Made by a program: the position numbers and the translations under genes
Part shown: one piece after another, positions 45,303 to 57,108 of the stretch
How positions within the stretch are numbered: position 1 is the stretch's first letter
How the letters are laid out: each line of letters begins with the position of its first letter
The notes under the pieces: generated by a model
Database searches by the model: none
Seen by the model: only the letters and a program-made list of their open reading frames with translations
What the model was told of the DNA's origin: nothing
DNA from: Cupriavidus oxalaticus
GTDB taxonomy: Bacteria; Pseudomonadota; Gammaproteobacteria; Burkholderiales; Burkholderiaceae
Assembly: GCF_004768545.1 (NCBI RefSeq)
Contig: NZ_CP038635.1
Location: forward strand, 372,001-436,000
Direction of reading: 5' to 3'
Length of the DNA: 64,000 nt

Positions 45303-46549
45303 GGCGGGGCTTCCTTTCTTGGTGGGTTGGGGGCGCTGGCCCGCGTGGGGCCGCCCTGGTCGGACAGCAGGGATTCGAGCGCCAGCAAGCTATCCAGGTT
45401 GTGCGCGGGGCGCAGCGCGTCGACATGCGGCAGGATCGCCTGCACGCCGCGCGCCTGCGGCGTGAATCCAGGGTAGCGCAGCAGCGGGTTGAGCCAGACG
45501 ATGCGGTGCGCAAAGCGGCGCAAGCGAGCCATTTCGTCGCCGAGCAGGTCGATATGCTCGTGGTCGAGCCCGTCGGTGACCAGCAGCACCGTGGCGCGGC
45601 CGGACAGCGTGCGGCGCGCCCAGTGGCGGTTGAAGCTCGCCAGCGCGGCACCGATGCGGGTGCCGCCGGCCCAGTCGCGCACCTGGCCTGTGATCATGGC
45701 GACGGCTTCGTCTGGGTCGCGTTCGCGCAGCGAGCGGGTGATGTTGGTCAGCCGCGTGCCGAACAGGAACACCGACAGCCGCTCGCGTGACTGAATCAGC
45801 GCATGGCAGAAGTACAGCACCGCGCGCGAGTACTGGCTCATCGAGCCCGAGATGTCTAGCAGCAGCACCAACGGCGGCTTGCGCTCGGCGTGCTTGCGGA
45901 ATTTCCAGCGCAGCCATTCGCCGTGCTGGCGCACCGCCAGGCGCGCGCTGGCGCGCAGGTCGGCGTGCGTGCCGCAGGTGGCGGCGCGCAGCCGGCGCGT
46001 GCGCTGCAGCGCAAGGTGGGTGCGGCGGGTGCGCACCAGATGCTGCAGGGCACGCCATTCCTGCGCGGTCAGGGTTTCGAAGTCGCGCTGCGCCAGGCGT
46101 TCCTGGTCGGAGAAGGTCAGCGGCACGTGGATGCGTTCCGCCTCGGTCTGCGCCGGGCGCGACGGCATTTCCGGCTGGCGCGCGGCCAGCGCATCGGCAA
46201 GGCGGTTGCTGCGCCTGGGCGGCGGCGCGCCCGCGTCGACACGCGGCAGCAGCAGCGCGCGCAGCTTGCCTTCCCAGTCGGGGTCGCGCCAGAACAGGTC
46301 GAAGGCGGCGTCAAAAAGTGGCCGCTGGTCGGGGCCGGATAGCACCAGTGCCGCGAGCGCGGCGCGCACGTCGTCGCGCCGGCCGATGTCGAGCAGGCGC
46401 AGCGCGGCCAGTGCATCGACCGCGTGCGCCGGCGACAGGGCAAAGCCGCCGTCGCGCAGCAGGCGCATGAAGTGGGTGACGTTGCGCGCCAGCACCGGCA
46501 GTCCTGCATGCGGACCGCCGCTGCGCGCCGCGGCGTGCAGCATGGGCAC
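45293..46549 (-). CDS. coxE: CoxE-like VWA-domain protein
   Basis: A 418-residue protein with a C-terminal von Willebrand A domain. The MIDAS motif DISGSMSQYS is intact, with the later LLVTDGLDHEHIDLL strand. The N-terminal half (LARNVTHFMRLLRDGGFALSPAHAVDALAALRLLDIG) is typical of CoxE. CoxE works with the MoxR-type ATPase CoxD to build the [CuSMoO2] or sulfurated Mo site in CO dehydrogenase. It starts three bases after coxD and overlaps coxG. Confidence 0.93.
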   Translation of the reverse strand: MPMLHAAARSGGPHAGLPVLARNVTHFMRLLRDGGFALSPAHAVDALAALRLLDIGRRDDVRAALAALVLSGPDQRPLFDAAFDLFWRDPDWEGKLRALLLPRVDAGAPPPRRSNRLADALAARQPEMPSRPAQTEAERIHVPLTFSDQERLAQRDFETLTAQEWRALQHLVRTRRTHLALQRTRRLRAATCGTHADLRASARLAVRQHGEWLRWKFRKHAERKPPLVLLLDISGSMSQYSRAVLYFCHALIQSRERLSVFLFGTRLTNITRSLRERDPDEAVAMITGQVRDWAGGTRIGAALASFNRHWARRTLSGRATVLLVTDGLDHEHIDLLGDEMARLRRFAHRIVWLNPLLRYPGFTPQARGVQAILPHVDALRPAHNLDSLLALESLLSDQGGPTRASAPNPPRKEAPPWK

Positions 46550-46552
46550 GGC

Positions 46553-47449
46553 TTAGCCTCCGGGCGCGGCGCCCGCCAGCAGTTCTGCCACGGTGGGGCC
46601 GTCGACGCGCGCCAGGTCGTCCTGGTACTTGAGCAGCACGCCCAGCGTGTCGCGCACCGACTGCGGGTCGAGCTCGGTCACGCCCAGCGCCGCCAGCGCG
46701 CGGCACCAGTCGATGGCCTCGGCGATGCCAGGCGCCTTGAACAGGTCGATGCCGCGCAGCCGGTGCACGAAGTCGATCGCCTGCGCCTGCAGCGCGGCGG
46801 CGGCCTCGGGCGCGCGCGCGGCGACGATCTGCAATTCACGGTCGCGGTCCGGATAGCCAACCCATTGGTACAGGCAGCGGCGCTTGAGCGCGTCGTGGAC
46901 CTCGCGCGTGCGGTTGGAGGTGATCACGATCAGCGGCGGGCGCTCGGCGCGGATCACGCCGATTTCGGGGATCGAAACCTGGAATTCGGACAGCACCTCG
47001 AGCAGGAAGGCCTCGAACGGTTCGTCGGCGCGGTCGATCTCGTCGATCAGCAGCACGCGCGGCAAGCCCGGTGCGGCGGGATCGGGCAGCAGAGACTCCA
47101 GCAGCGGGCGCTTGAGCAGGTAGTCGTCGTGGTACAGCGATTGCGCCTCGGGCCGCTCGCCGCGGGCTTCGGCCAGGCGCAGCGCCATGATCTGGCGCGG
47201 GTAGTCCCATTCGTACAGCGCGCTGGCGGCGTCGAGTCCCTCATAGCACTGCAGACGCAGCAGACGGGTGCCGAGGACGCCCGCCATGGCTTGCGCCAGT
47301 GCGGTCTTGCCGACGCCGGGCTCGCCTTCGAGGAACAGCGGGCGCTGCATGCGCAGGGCGAGGTAAAGCACCGTGGCGGTTTCGCGGTCGGCGAAATATT
47401 GCTGGTGTTCGAGTCTGGCGAGGGTGTCGTCGATGGAGGTGGGGAGCAT
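46553..47449 (-). CDS. coxD: CoxD-like MoxR-family AAA+ ATPase
   Basis: A 298-residue AAA+ chaperone with Walker A GEPGVGKT, Walker B RVLLIDEIDRADEPFEAFLLEVL, sensor 1 ITSNRTREVHDALKRRC and the DLFKAPGIAEAIDW lid region. CoxD is needed for maturation of the Mo site in CO dehydrogenase. The ATG at 47449 (MLPTSIDDTLARLEHQQYF) fits the family; the longer frame runs back through a palindromic repeat region and is not credible. It begins the second half of the cox cluster, separated from coxM by 190 bases. Confidence 0.93.
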   Translation of the reverse strand: MLPTSIDDTLARLEHQQYFADRETATVLYLALRMQRPLFLEGEPGVGKTALAQAMAGVLGTRLLRLQCYEGLDAASALYEWDYPRQIMALRLAEARGERPEAQSLYHDDYLLKRPLLESLLPDPAAPGLPRVLLIDEIDRADEPFEAFLLEVLSEFQVSIPEIGVIRAERPPLIVITSNRTREVHDALKRRCLYQWVGYPDRDRELQIVAARAPEAAAALQAQAIDFVHRLRGIDLFKAPGIAEAIDWCRALAALGVTELDPQSVRDTLGVLLKYQDDLARVDGPTVAELLAGAAPGG

Positions 47450-47495
47450 GGGGCGATCTATATTGCCGACGTGCCTCGCACGCCGGTGGTTTGCT

Positions 47496-47521
47496 CCTCT
47501 CTCCAACTTGTGGGAGAGAGG
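47496..47521. repeat. Imperfect copy of the CTCTCCC/GGGAGAG palindromic repeat
   Basis: CCTCTCTCC (47496-47504) and GGAGAGAGG (47513-47521) flank an 8-base spacer. Composition and position suggest a diverged member of the same intergenic repeat family as 47587-47612 and 56474-56511. Confidence 0.6.
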
Positions 47522-47586
47522 CGGGGGTGAGGGCGGGAGGTTCGCCCGCGACAACGCCTGATTCAAGCGCCGGCTCTCTCCCCCGA

Positions 47587-47612
47587 CCCCTCTCCCGCGC
47601 GCGGGAGAGGGG
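47587..47612. repeat. Intergenic palindromic repeat (REP-like), copy 1
   Basis: CCCCTCTCCCGC-GC-GCGGGAGAGGGG: perfect 12-bp arms with a two-base spacer, between coxM and coxD. The same core is found at 56474-56511. As RNA it forms a very stable hairpin and could attenuate or stabilise the cox transcript. Confidence 0.85.
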
Positions 47613-47639
47613 AGACAACATGCGGTCAATGGAGAAACT

Positions 47640-48440
47640 CTACGCCTTCACCGCCGCCTCCACCGCCCTTGCCGCCAGCACCGGAATCAGATGCGCCCGG
47701 TACTCCGCCGACGCATGCAGGTCAGTATTCAGCGTCCCCGCATCGACCTTCACCCCACGCGCCGCCTGCGCGGTGAAGCTGGCCGACAATGCCTGTTCCA
47801 GCGGCTGGCACCGGAACACGCTGTCGGCAGCTCCGGTGACCGCCACGCGCACCGTATTCCCGGAGCGCGCCACCATCACCCCCACCAGCGCAAAGCGCGA
47901 TGCCGGATTGCGGAACTTTACATATGCCGCCTGATCCGGAATCGGGAAGCGCGCCGCGGTGATCAGTTCGTCCGGCTCCAGCGCGGTCTCATACAGCCCC
48001 TTGAAAAAGTCATCCGCCGCGATGCTGCGCCGGTCGGTGACCACGGTGGCGCCCAGCCCCAGCACTGCCGCGGGATAGCACGCAGCCGGATCATCGTTCG
48101 CCAGCGCGCCGCCGATGGTTCCCATCGCGCGCACCTGCCGGTCACCGATGCCGCCGGCCAGCGCCGCCAGCGCCGGGATGCGCTCGCGCACCTTGGCGTT
48201 CTCGGCCACGTCGGCATGGCGCGCAGCGGCGCCGATGACGATCTCGTTGCCGTCGACGCGGATCCCGGCCATGCCGGGAATGCGCGTTACGTCGACCAGT
48301 GTGGAAGGCGATGCCAGCCGCAGCTTCATCGCCGCCAGCAGGCTCTGGCCGCCGCCGAGGAACTTGGCGTCGGAATCGGCCTTGACCTTGGCCACCGCCG
48401 CCTTGGCATCCGCGGCGCGTTCAAAGTTGAATGCGTACAT
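47640..48440 (-). CDS. coxM: CoxM-like FAD-binding medium subunit
   Basis: FAD subunit of a molybdenum hydroxylase, 266 residues. FAD-contact motifs are present: FLGGGQSLLAAMKLRLASPSTLVDV (PP-loop, around 28-52) and MGTIGGALANDDPAACYP (around 105-122). The C-terminal CO_deh_flav_C domain ends SAEYRAHLIPVLAARAVEAAV. It passes electrons from the small Fe-S subunit to a quinone or other acceptor. It lies 27 bases downstream of coxL on the same strand. A gap of 190 bases with palindromic repeats follows before coxD. Confidence 0.94.
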   Translation of the reverse strand: MYAFNFERAADAKAAVAKVKADSDAKFLGGGQSLLAAMKLRLASPSTLVDVTRIPGMAGIRVDGNEIVIGAAARHADVAENAKVRERIPALAALAGGIGDRQVRAMGTIGGALANDDPAACYPAAVLGLGATVVTDRRSIAADDFFKGLYETALEPDELITAARFPIPDQAAYVKFRNPASRFALVGVMVARSGNTVRVAVTGAADSVFRCQPLEQALSASFTAQAARGVKVDAGTLNTDLHASAEYRAHLIPVLAARAVEAAVKA

Positions 48441-48467
48441 GTCGGTTTCCTTTGCGGTGTGGATGGA

Positions 48468-50849
<2,382 letters not shown>

Positions 50850-50861
50850 GGCGGGTCCCCC

Positions 50862-51377
50862 TTATTCGGCGCTGGCGGCGCTGGCGGCGCTGGCCGCCGT
50901 GCCCTGCATGGCCGCCTGGCCCTGCTGCACCGCACGCACGATGTTGTGGTAGCCCGTGCAGCGGCACAGGTTGCCCTCGAGTTGGGCGCGGATGGTGGCG
51001 GCGTCGGCGTCGGGATGCTGCTGGACCAGCGCGGTCGCGCTCATCACCATGCCCGGCGTGCAGAAGCCGCATTGCAGTCCGTGGCATTCGCGGAACGCTT
51101 CCTGCATCGGATGCAGGCCGTTGCCGGCACTGTCGCCAGCCAGCCCTTCGATGGTGGTCACGGTGGCGCCGTCCGCCTGCAGCGCCAGGATGTTGCACGA
51201 CTTGACCGCCCGGCCGTCCAGGTGGACCGTGCAGGCGCCGCACTGCGCGGTGTCGCAGCCGACGTGGGTGCCGGTCAGGCGCAGCTGTTCGCGCAGGAAC
51301 TGGACCAGAAGGGTATTGGGTTCTACCTGCGCGTCAACGGGCTTGCCGTTGACCGTCAGGCGGATCGGAATCGCCAT
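50862..51377 (-). CDS. coxS: CoxS-like [2Fe-2S] small subunit
   Basis: A 171-residue iron-sulfur subunit. The plant-ferredoxin-type cluster is [21 protein letters not shown] (four Cys) in residues 40-62. The second cluster is [12 protein letters not shown] with [12 protein letters not shown]. The ATG at 51377 has GGAG six bases upstream; a second ATG four codons earlier lacks it. It is the first gene of the cox cluster. The C-terminus carries an [11 protein letters not shown] tail encoded by a short repeat. Small subunit for electron transfer from Mo to FAD. Confidence 0.94.
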   Translation of the reverse strand: MAIPIRLTVNGKPVDAQVEPNTLLVQFLREQLRLTGTHVGCDTAQCGACTVHLDGRAVKSCNILALQADGATVTTIEGLAGDSAGNGLHPMQEAFRECHGLQCGFCTPGMVMSATALVQQHPDADAATIRAQLEGNLCRCTGYHNIVRAVQQGQAAMQGTAASAASAASAE

Positions 51378-51710
51378 GCTTGTCTCCATGTGGGGTGGAC
51401 GCGCATGACCAATTCCCAGATCCCGAAAGCAACTGCGCGGGACTGGCCACGACGCGGTACTGCCGCTTAAGACGGCTATAGGACGGCTAATTCGTGATAT
51501 TGGTGCTGCCGCTGCAACTGCTCCAGGTGCGCCAGCGAACGCTGCGGCCGGCGCATTGGCACGGCCGGCGAACGTTTGGCCGCGACAGGCTCTAACAGTT
51601 AAACACAAATCCCTGGCAGGTGCCATGAGGTTTGCCCGCGCCCCATCCGGGGGAGGGGGCGCCCCACTGGGCCGCTGCTAGAATGGCCCGGCCCCCCCGC
51701 CTGCCCCGAC
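51378..51710. other. Divergent intergenic region coxS / YqaA
   Basis: 333 bases. The left half (51460-51510) is somewhat AT-richer and is the natural place for the cox promoter. A TAGAAT hexamer at 51679-51684 might be the -10 of the YqaA gene, without a good -35. No cox-specific regulator gene or operator was recognised, and no RNA gene. Confidence 0.4.
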
Positions 51711-52289
51711 ATGGAAGCCTTCTTCGACTGGCTGTTTCAAACCGTCGCCTTGCCCAAGGTAGGCCTGCCCGCGATCTTTGTGGTCAGCCTGGTGTCGGCC
51801 ACGCTGCTGCCGCTGGGCTCGGAGCCGGCCGTGTTCGGCTACGTCAAGCTCAATCCCGAGATGTTCTGGCCGGCGGTCATTGTCGCCACCGCCGGCAATA
51901 CCGTGGGCGGCGCGATCGACTGGTGGCTGGGTTACTACGCCAAGCTGGCGCTGGTGCGCTATCACAAGCGGCGGCGCGCCCGCGAGCACGAGCTGGAACA
52001 CGAGGAGCACCGGGAGCATGCGCGCAAGCCGCCCAAGCCGAAGCTCGATGCCAAGTACTTTCGCTGGATGCGCAGGCTGGGGCCGCCGACGCTGCTGTTT
52101 TCCTGGCTGCCGGGCATTGGTGATCCATTGTGCACATTGGCCGGGTGGCTGCGACTGTCGTTCTGGCCCAGCCTGGCCTGGATGGCGGTCGGCAAGTTCC
52201 TGCGCTACCTGTTCATGACTGCCAGCCTGCTATGGATTCCAGACAGTTTTTGGCAGAACATTGCGCAAACTTTCAAGTCATTCTTCTGA
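51711..52289 (+). CDS. YqaA-family membrane protein (VTT/DedA-like)
   Basis: A 192-residue inner-membrane protein with about four hydrophobic helices. There is an N-terminal re-entrant-like region (VVSLVSATLLPLGSEPAVFGYV), NTVGGAIDWWLGYY, and then a charged cytoplasmic loop of about 35 residues (HKRRRAREHELEHEEHREHARKPPKPK). The SNARE-associated/VTT segment SWLPGIGDPLCTLAGWLRLSFWPSLAWMAVGKFLRY follows. Matches the E. coli YqaA branch. DedA-type proteins flip lipid carriers, but YqaA's activity is not established. Stands alone, with 181 bases to the next gene. Confidence 0.88.
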   Translation: MEAFFDWLFQTVALPKVGLPAIFVVSLVSATLLPLGSEPAVFGYVKLNPEMFWPAVIVATAGNTVGGAIDWWLGYYAKLALVRYHKRRRAREHELEHEEHREHARKPPKPKLDAKYFRWMRRLGPPTLLFSWLPGIGDPLCTLAGWLRLSFWPSLAWMAVGKFLRYLFMTASLLWIPDSFWQNIAQTFKSFF

Positions 52290-52470
52290 TAAAAGCGCCT
52301 TAGAAGTCTTATTTTGCGTGATGTTCTCGGCGCCGGGTTGCGTCTAATCCCTTGTTCCCACAAGGATTCCGCTTTGTTGCGGTGCGGCGAAACCGGGCCT
52401 TGCAGTACAATCGCCCTTTAATGAACGATTCGCGCACTGTCCCCGTGCGCAGCAGGAAGCGGTCCCCTCC

Positions 52471-55400
52471 ATGAACGCCCCACTCGTGCTCGACGCCAAG
52501 CTCGCCGCGCAGGACGCCCCGCCGCGCCTGCGTGAAATTCCTTATAACTACACGTCCTTCTCGGACCGCGAGATTGTCATCCGCCTGCTGGGCGAAGAGG
52601 CCTGGCGCATCCTGGACGAGCTGCGCAGCGAGCGCCGCACCGGCCGCTCGGCCCGCATGCTGTACGAGGTGCTGGGCGATATCTGGGTGGTTCGCCGCAA
52701 TCCCTACCTGCAGGACGACCTGCTGGAAAATCCAAAGCGCCGCCAGATGCTGGTCAGCGCGCTGCACCACCGCCTGAACGAGATCGAGAAGCGCCGCGCC
52801 GCCGACCGTGCCGAGCACGCCGAGCCCGCCGCCGAAGACCGTTCGCACCGCGTGGAGCAACTGGTCGCCTTCGCCAAGCAGGCGATCGAGGACTTCAAGA
52901 ACGAGTTCGCCGCCGCCTACGACCTGCGCAAGCGCGCGCAGCGCGTGCTGGGCCGCGTCACGCAGAAGGACAACATCAAGTTCGATGGCCTGTCGCGCGT
53001 GTCGCACGTGACCGACGCCACCGACTGGCGCGTGGAATACCCGTTCGTGGTGCTGACGCCGGATACCGAGGAAGAGATCGCCGGCCTGGTCAAGGGCTGC
53101 TTCGAGCTCGGCCTGACCATCATCCCGCGCGGGGGCGGCACCGGCTATACCGGCGGCGCCGTGCCGCTGACGCCGATGAGCGCGGTGATCAATACCGAGA
53201 AGCTGGAGCAGCTGGGGCCGGTCGAGCAGACCGACCTGCCGGGCGTGTCGCACAAGGTGGCGACCATCTTCTCCGGCGCCGGCGTGGTGACGCGCCGCGT
53301 GGCCGATGCCGCAGACAAGGCGGGCCTGGTGTTCGCGGTCGACCCGACCTCGATCGACGCGTCTTGCATCGGCGGCAATGTCGCCATGAACGCCGGCGGC
53401 AAGAAGGCCGTGCTGTGGGGCACCGCGCTCGACAACCTGGCCTGGTGGCGCATGGTGGACCCGGAAGGCAACTGGCTGGAAATCGCCCGGCTCGACCACA
53501 ACCTGGGCAAGATCCACGACGTGCCGGTGGCCACCTTCGAGCTGAAGTGGTCGGACGGCAATCGCGCCCCGGGCGAGAAGGTGCTGCGCACCGAGACGCT
53601 CGCCATCGAAGGCCGCAAGTTCCGCAAGGAAGGCCTGGGCAAGGACGTCACCGACAAGTTCCTGGCCGGCCTGCCCGGCGTGCAGAAGGAAGGCTGCGAC
53701 GGCATCATCACCAGCGCGCGCTGGATTTTGCATCGCATGCCGAAGTTCATCCGCACCGTGTGCCTGGAGTTCTTCGGCCAGGCGCGCGACGCCATCCCCA
53801 GCATCGTCGAGATCAAGGACTTCCTCGATGCCGAGACGCGCAAGCCCGGCGGCGCCATCCTGGCCGGCCTGGAGCACCTGGACGAGCGTTACCTGCGCGC
53901 GGTGGGCTACGCCACCAAGAGCAAGCGCAACGCCTTCCCGAAGATGGTGCTGATCGGCGACATCGTCGGCGACGATGAAGACGCCGTGGCGCGCGCCACC
54001 TCGGAAGTGATCCGCATGGCCAACGGCAAGAGCGGCGAAGGCTTTATCGCCGTCAGCCCCGAGGCGCGCAAGAAGTTCTGGCTCGACCGCTCGCGCACCG
54101 CCGCGATCGCCAGGCACACCAACGCCTTCAAGATCAACGAAGACGTGGTGATCCCCCTCAACCGCATGGGCGAGTACACCGACGGCATCGAGCGCATCAA
54201 TATCGAGCTGTCGATCAAGAGCAAGCTGCAGCTGGTCGACGCGCTGGAAGCGTTCTTCGCGCGTGGCAACCTGCCGCTGGGCCGCAGCGACGACGCCAAC
54301 GAGATCCCCAGCGCCGAGCTGCTGGAAGACCGCGTGCAGCACGCGCTGACGCTGCTGCGCGAGATCCGCGCGCGCTGGCGCTATCTGCAAGATCACCTCG
54401 ACACGCCGCTGGCGCAGGCCAGGGCCTCGCTGATCGGACACGGGCTGGGCCTGCTGGGGCAGGAATTCGAGGCACGGCTGCACCAGCAGCCGGACGCCAG
54501 CGTGTTCCACCTGCTGCAGGACCGCACCATCCGCGTGTCGTGGAAAAACGAGATCCGCGCCGAGCTGCGCAAGATCTTCAACGGCGGCGAATTCAAGCCG
54601 ATCCTGGACGAAGCCCAGAAGATCCACAAGCAGGTGCTGCGCGGCCGCGTCTTCGTGGCGCTGCACATGCATGCCGGCGACGGCAACGTGCACACCAACA
54701 TCCCGGTCAACTCCGACGACTACGACATGCTGCAGGACGCGCACCGCGCGGTGGCCCGCATCATGGACCTGGCGCGTTCGCTGGACGGCGTGATCTCGGG
54801 CGAGCACGGCATCGGCATCACCAAGCTGGAGTTCCTGACCGAGGAAGAGATCGGCGACTTCCGCGCCTACAAGCAGAAGGTCGACCCGCAGGGCCGCTTC
54901 AACAAGGGCAAGCTGCTGCCGGGCGCCGACCTGCGCAATGCCTATACGCCGTCGTTCGGCCTGATGGGGCATGAGTCGCTGATCATGCAGCAGAGCGACA
55001 TCGGCGCCATTGCCGAAAGCGTCAAGGACTGCCTGCGCTGCGGCAAGTGCAAGCCGGTGTGCGCCACGCATGTGCCGCGCGCCAACCTGCTGTACAGCCC
55101 GCGCAACAAGATCCTGGCGACCTCGCTGCTGGTCGAGGCCTTCCTGTATGAAGAGCAGACCCGCCGCGGCATCTCGGTCAAGCACTGGGACGAGTTCTCC
55201 GACGTGGCCGACCACTGCACGGTGTGCCACAAGTGCGTGACGCCGTGCCCGGTCAAGATCGACTTCGGCGACGTCTCGATGAACATGCGCAACCTGCTGC
55301 GCAAGATGGGGCAGAAGAAGTTCAACCCCGGCACCGCGGCGTCCATGTTCTTCCTCAACGCCACCAACCCCGAGACCATCAACCTGACCCGCAAGGTCAT

Positions 55401-56445
55401 GATCGACTGGGGCTACAAGGCGCAGCGCCTGGGCAACGAGGTGCTGAAGAAGCTGGCGAAGAAGCAGACCGCGCATCCGCCCGCCACCGTGGGCAAGCCG
55501 CCGGTGCGCGAGCAGGTGATCCACTTCATCAACAAGAAGATGCCGGGCAACCTGCCCAAGAAGACCGCGCGCGCGCTGCTCGACATCGAAGACAACGAGA
55601 TCGTGCCGATCATCCGCGACCCGAAGGCGACCACGCCGGAATCGGAAGCGGTGTTCTACTTCCCGGGCTGCGGCTCGGAGCGGCTGTTCTCGCAGGTCGG
55701 CCTGGCGACGCAGGCGATGCTGTGGCACGTCGGCGTGCAGACCGTGCTGCCGCCGGGCTACCTGTGCTGCGGCTATCCGCAGCGCGGCACCGGCCAGTAC
55801 GACAAGGCCGAGAAGATCGTCACCGACAACCGCGTGCTGTTCCACCGCGTGGCCAACACGCTGAACTACCTCGACATCAAGACCGTGGTGGTCAGCTGCG
55901 GCACCTGCTACGACCAGCTCGCCGGGTATGAATTCGAGAAGATCTTCCCCGGCTGCCGCATCATCGACATCCACGAGTACCTGCTGGAGAAGGGCGTCAA
56001 GCTGGAGGGCGTGACCGGTACGCGCTACATGTACCACGATCCCTGCCACACCCCGATCAAGACCATGGACCCGACCAAGCTGGTCAACGACCTGATGGGC
56101 GGCAACGCGGGGCTGGGCAAGATCGAGAAGAACGAGCGCTGCTGCGGCGAGTCGGGCACGCTGGCGGTGACGCGTCCTGACATTTCGACGCAGGTCCGCT
56201 TCCGCAAGGAAGAGGAAATGACCAAGGGCGCCGACAAGCTGCGTGCCGACGGCTTTACCGGCGACGTCAAGATCCTGACCAGCTGCCCGTCGTGCCTGCA
56301 GGGCCTGTCGCGCTACAAGGAAGATGCGTCGGTGCAGGCGGATTACATCGTGATCGAGATGGCCAAGCACCTGCTGGGCGAGAACTGGATGCCTGAGTAC
56401 GTGGCCAAGGCCAATGCGGGTGGGATTGAGCGGGTGCTGGTGTAA
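52471..56445 (+). CDS. DUF3683 FAD/Fe-S oxidoreductase (D-2-hydroxyacid dehydrogenase type)
   Basis: A 1324-residue fused enzyme. Residues 18-130 form the DUF3683 domain ([21 protein letters not shown]). A VAO-type FAD domain ([15 protein letters not shown], about 215-230; [17 protein letters not shown]) and an FAD-oxidase C domain ([30 protein letters not shown]) follow. Next are two 4Fe-4S motifs ([11 protein letters not shown] near 853, [12 protein letters not shown] near 916) and two CCG domains ([34 protein letters not shown]). Similar in plan to E. coli YdiJ (D-2-hydroxyglutarate dehydrogenase) but longer. The electron acceptor is probably quinone or an Fe-S partner. The substrate is not determined. 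AGGAAG lies upstream of the ATG. Confidence 0.9.
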   Translation: MNAPLVLDAKLAAQDAPPRLREIPYNYTSFSDREIVIRLLGEEAWRILDELRSERRTGRSARMLYEVLGDIWVVRRNPYLQDDLLENPKRRQMLVSALHHRLNEIEKRRAADRAEHAEPAAEDRSHRVEQLVAFAKQAIEDFKNEFAAAYDLRKRAQRVLGRVTQKDNIKFDGLSRVSHVTDATDWRVEYPFVVLTPDTEEEIAGLVKGCFELGLTIIPRGGGTGYTGGAVPLTPMSAVINTEKLEQLGPVEQTDLPGVSHKVATIFSGAGVVTRRVADAADKAGLVFAVDPTSIDASCIGGNVAMNAGGKKAVLWGTALDNLAWWRMVDPEGNWLEIARLDHNLGKIHDVPVATFELKWSDGNRAPGEKVLRTETLAIEGRKFRKEGLGKDVTDKFLAGLPGVQKEGCDGIITSARWILHRMPKFIRTVCLEFFGQARDAIPSIVEIKDFLDAETRKPGGAILAGLEHLDERYLRAVGYATKSKRNAFPKMVLIGDIVGDDEDAVARATSEVIRMANGKSGEGFIAVSPEARKKFWLDRSRTAAIARHTNAFKINEDVVIPLNRMGEYTDGIERINIELSIKSKLQLVDALEAFFARGNLPLGRSDDANEIPSAELLEDRVQHALTLLREIRARWRYLQDHLDTPLAQARASLIGHGLGLLGQEFEARLHQQPDASVFHLLQDRTIRVSWKNEIRAELRKIFNGGEFKPILDEAQKIHKQVLRGRVFVALHMHAGDGNVHTNIPVNSDDYDMLQDAHRAVARIMDLARSLDGVISGEHGIGITKLEFLTEEEIGDFRAYKQKVDPQGRFNKGKLLPGADLRNAYTPSFGLMGHESLIMQQSDIGAIAESVKDCLRCGKCKPVCATHVPRANLLYSPRNKILATSLLVEAFLYEEQTRRGISVKHWDEFSDVADHCTVCHKCVTPCPVKIDFGDVSMNMRNLLRKMGQKKFNPGTAASMFFLNATNPETINLTRKVMIDWGYKAQRLGNEVLKKLAKKQTAHPPATVGKPPVREQVIHFINKKMPGNLPKKTARALLDIEDNEIVPIIRDPKATTPESEAVFYFPGCGSERLFSQVGLATQAMLWHVGVQTVLPPGYLCCGYPQRGTGQYDKAEKIVTDNRVLFHRVANTLNYLDIKTVVVSCGTCYDQLAGYEFEKIFPGCRIIDIHEYLLEKGVKLEGVTGTRYMYHDPCHTPIKTMDPTKLVNDLMGGNAGLGKIEKNERCCGESGTLAVTRPDISTQVRFRKEEEMTKGADKLRADGFTGDVKILTSCPSCLQGLSRYKEDASVQADYIVIEMAKHLLGENWMPEYVAKANAGGIERVLV

Positions 56446-56473
56446 GGCCTGACGACGTTGACTTTGCCACCGG

Positions 56474-56511
56474 TTTTCTCCCCTCTCCCGCGAGCGGGAG
56501 AGGGGAGAAAA
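56474..56511. repeat. Intergenic palindromic repeat (REP-like), copy 2
   Basis: TTTTCTCCCCTCTCCCGC-GA-GCGGGAGAGGGGAGAAAA: perfect 18-bp arms and a two-base spacer. It shares the CCCCTCTCCCGC core with 47587-47612. Placed 28 bases after the oxidoreductase stop. The stem followed by A-rich and preceded by T-rich sequence could also terminate transcription from either side. Confidence 0.92.
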
Positions 56512-56529
56512 CACGCAGCACGAAAGGTA

Positions 56530-56976
56530 ATGCGCCGCATGATCAAGAGCCCCAACTGCCCCCTCTGCGAAACCGACGGCGGCGAACTGGTCTGGATGGG
56601 CGACCGCGCCCGCCTGATCCTGGTCGAGCATGACCGCTTTCCCGGATTCTGCCGCATCGTCTGGAACGACCACGTGGCCGAGCTGACCGACCTGGACGAG
56701 GCCGACCAGGCCTGGCTGATGCGGCTGGTGGCGCGCGTGGAGCGGGTGGTGCGCGAGGTGATGGCGCCCGACAAGGTCAACCTGGCGGCGTTCGGCAATA
56801 TGGTGCCGCACCTGCACTGGCACATCGTCCCGCGCTACCGCTGGGACACGCATTTCCCCGAGGCGATCTGGGCGGCGCCGCAGCGCGCGGCGGACAGCGT
56901 GCGCGTGCAGGAGCTGGCCAGCCGGCTGCCGGCGCTGCGTACGGCACTTTCGCTGATCGAAGCCGACGACGCCTGA
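56530..56976 (+). CDS. HIT-family protein
   Basis: A 148-residue nucleotide-binding hydrolase/transferase of the histidine-triad superfamily. The triad is HLHWHIVPRYRWD, matching HxHxHxx. A zinc-like CPLCETDGGE pair is near the N-terminus. Start choice: ATG 56530 follows AAAGG closely; a second ATG at 56539 has better spacing, and both give the same protein apart from three residues. The frame further upstream lies in the palindromic repeat. Substrate unknown; many relatives cleave nucleoside phosphoramidates. Confidence 0.9.
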   Translation: MRRMIKSPNCPLCETDGGELVWMGDRARLILVEHDRFPGFCRIVWNDHVAELTDLDEADQAWLMRLVARVERVVREVMAPDKVNLAAFGNMVPHLHWHIVPRYRWDTHFPEAIWAAPQRAADSVRVQELASRLPALRTALSLIEADDA

Positions 56977-57108
56977 AGGCGGGCGCGGAACCCGCGCCGG
57001 CCAGCAACCGTCTGAATGCTGTTGCCGCCGCGGTCGCGCCCGCGCGCCGCGGCACGAGAACAACATGCCCGGCCATGCAACCCGCTGGCGGGCCAGAAAG
57101 CTGCCGCT

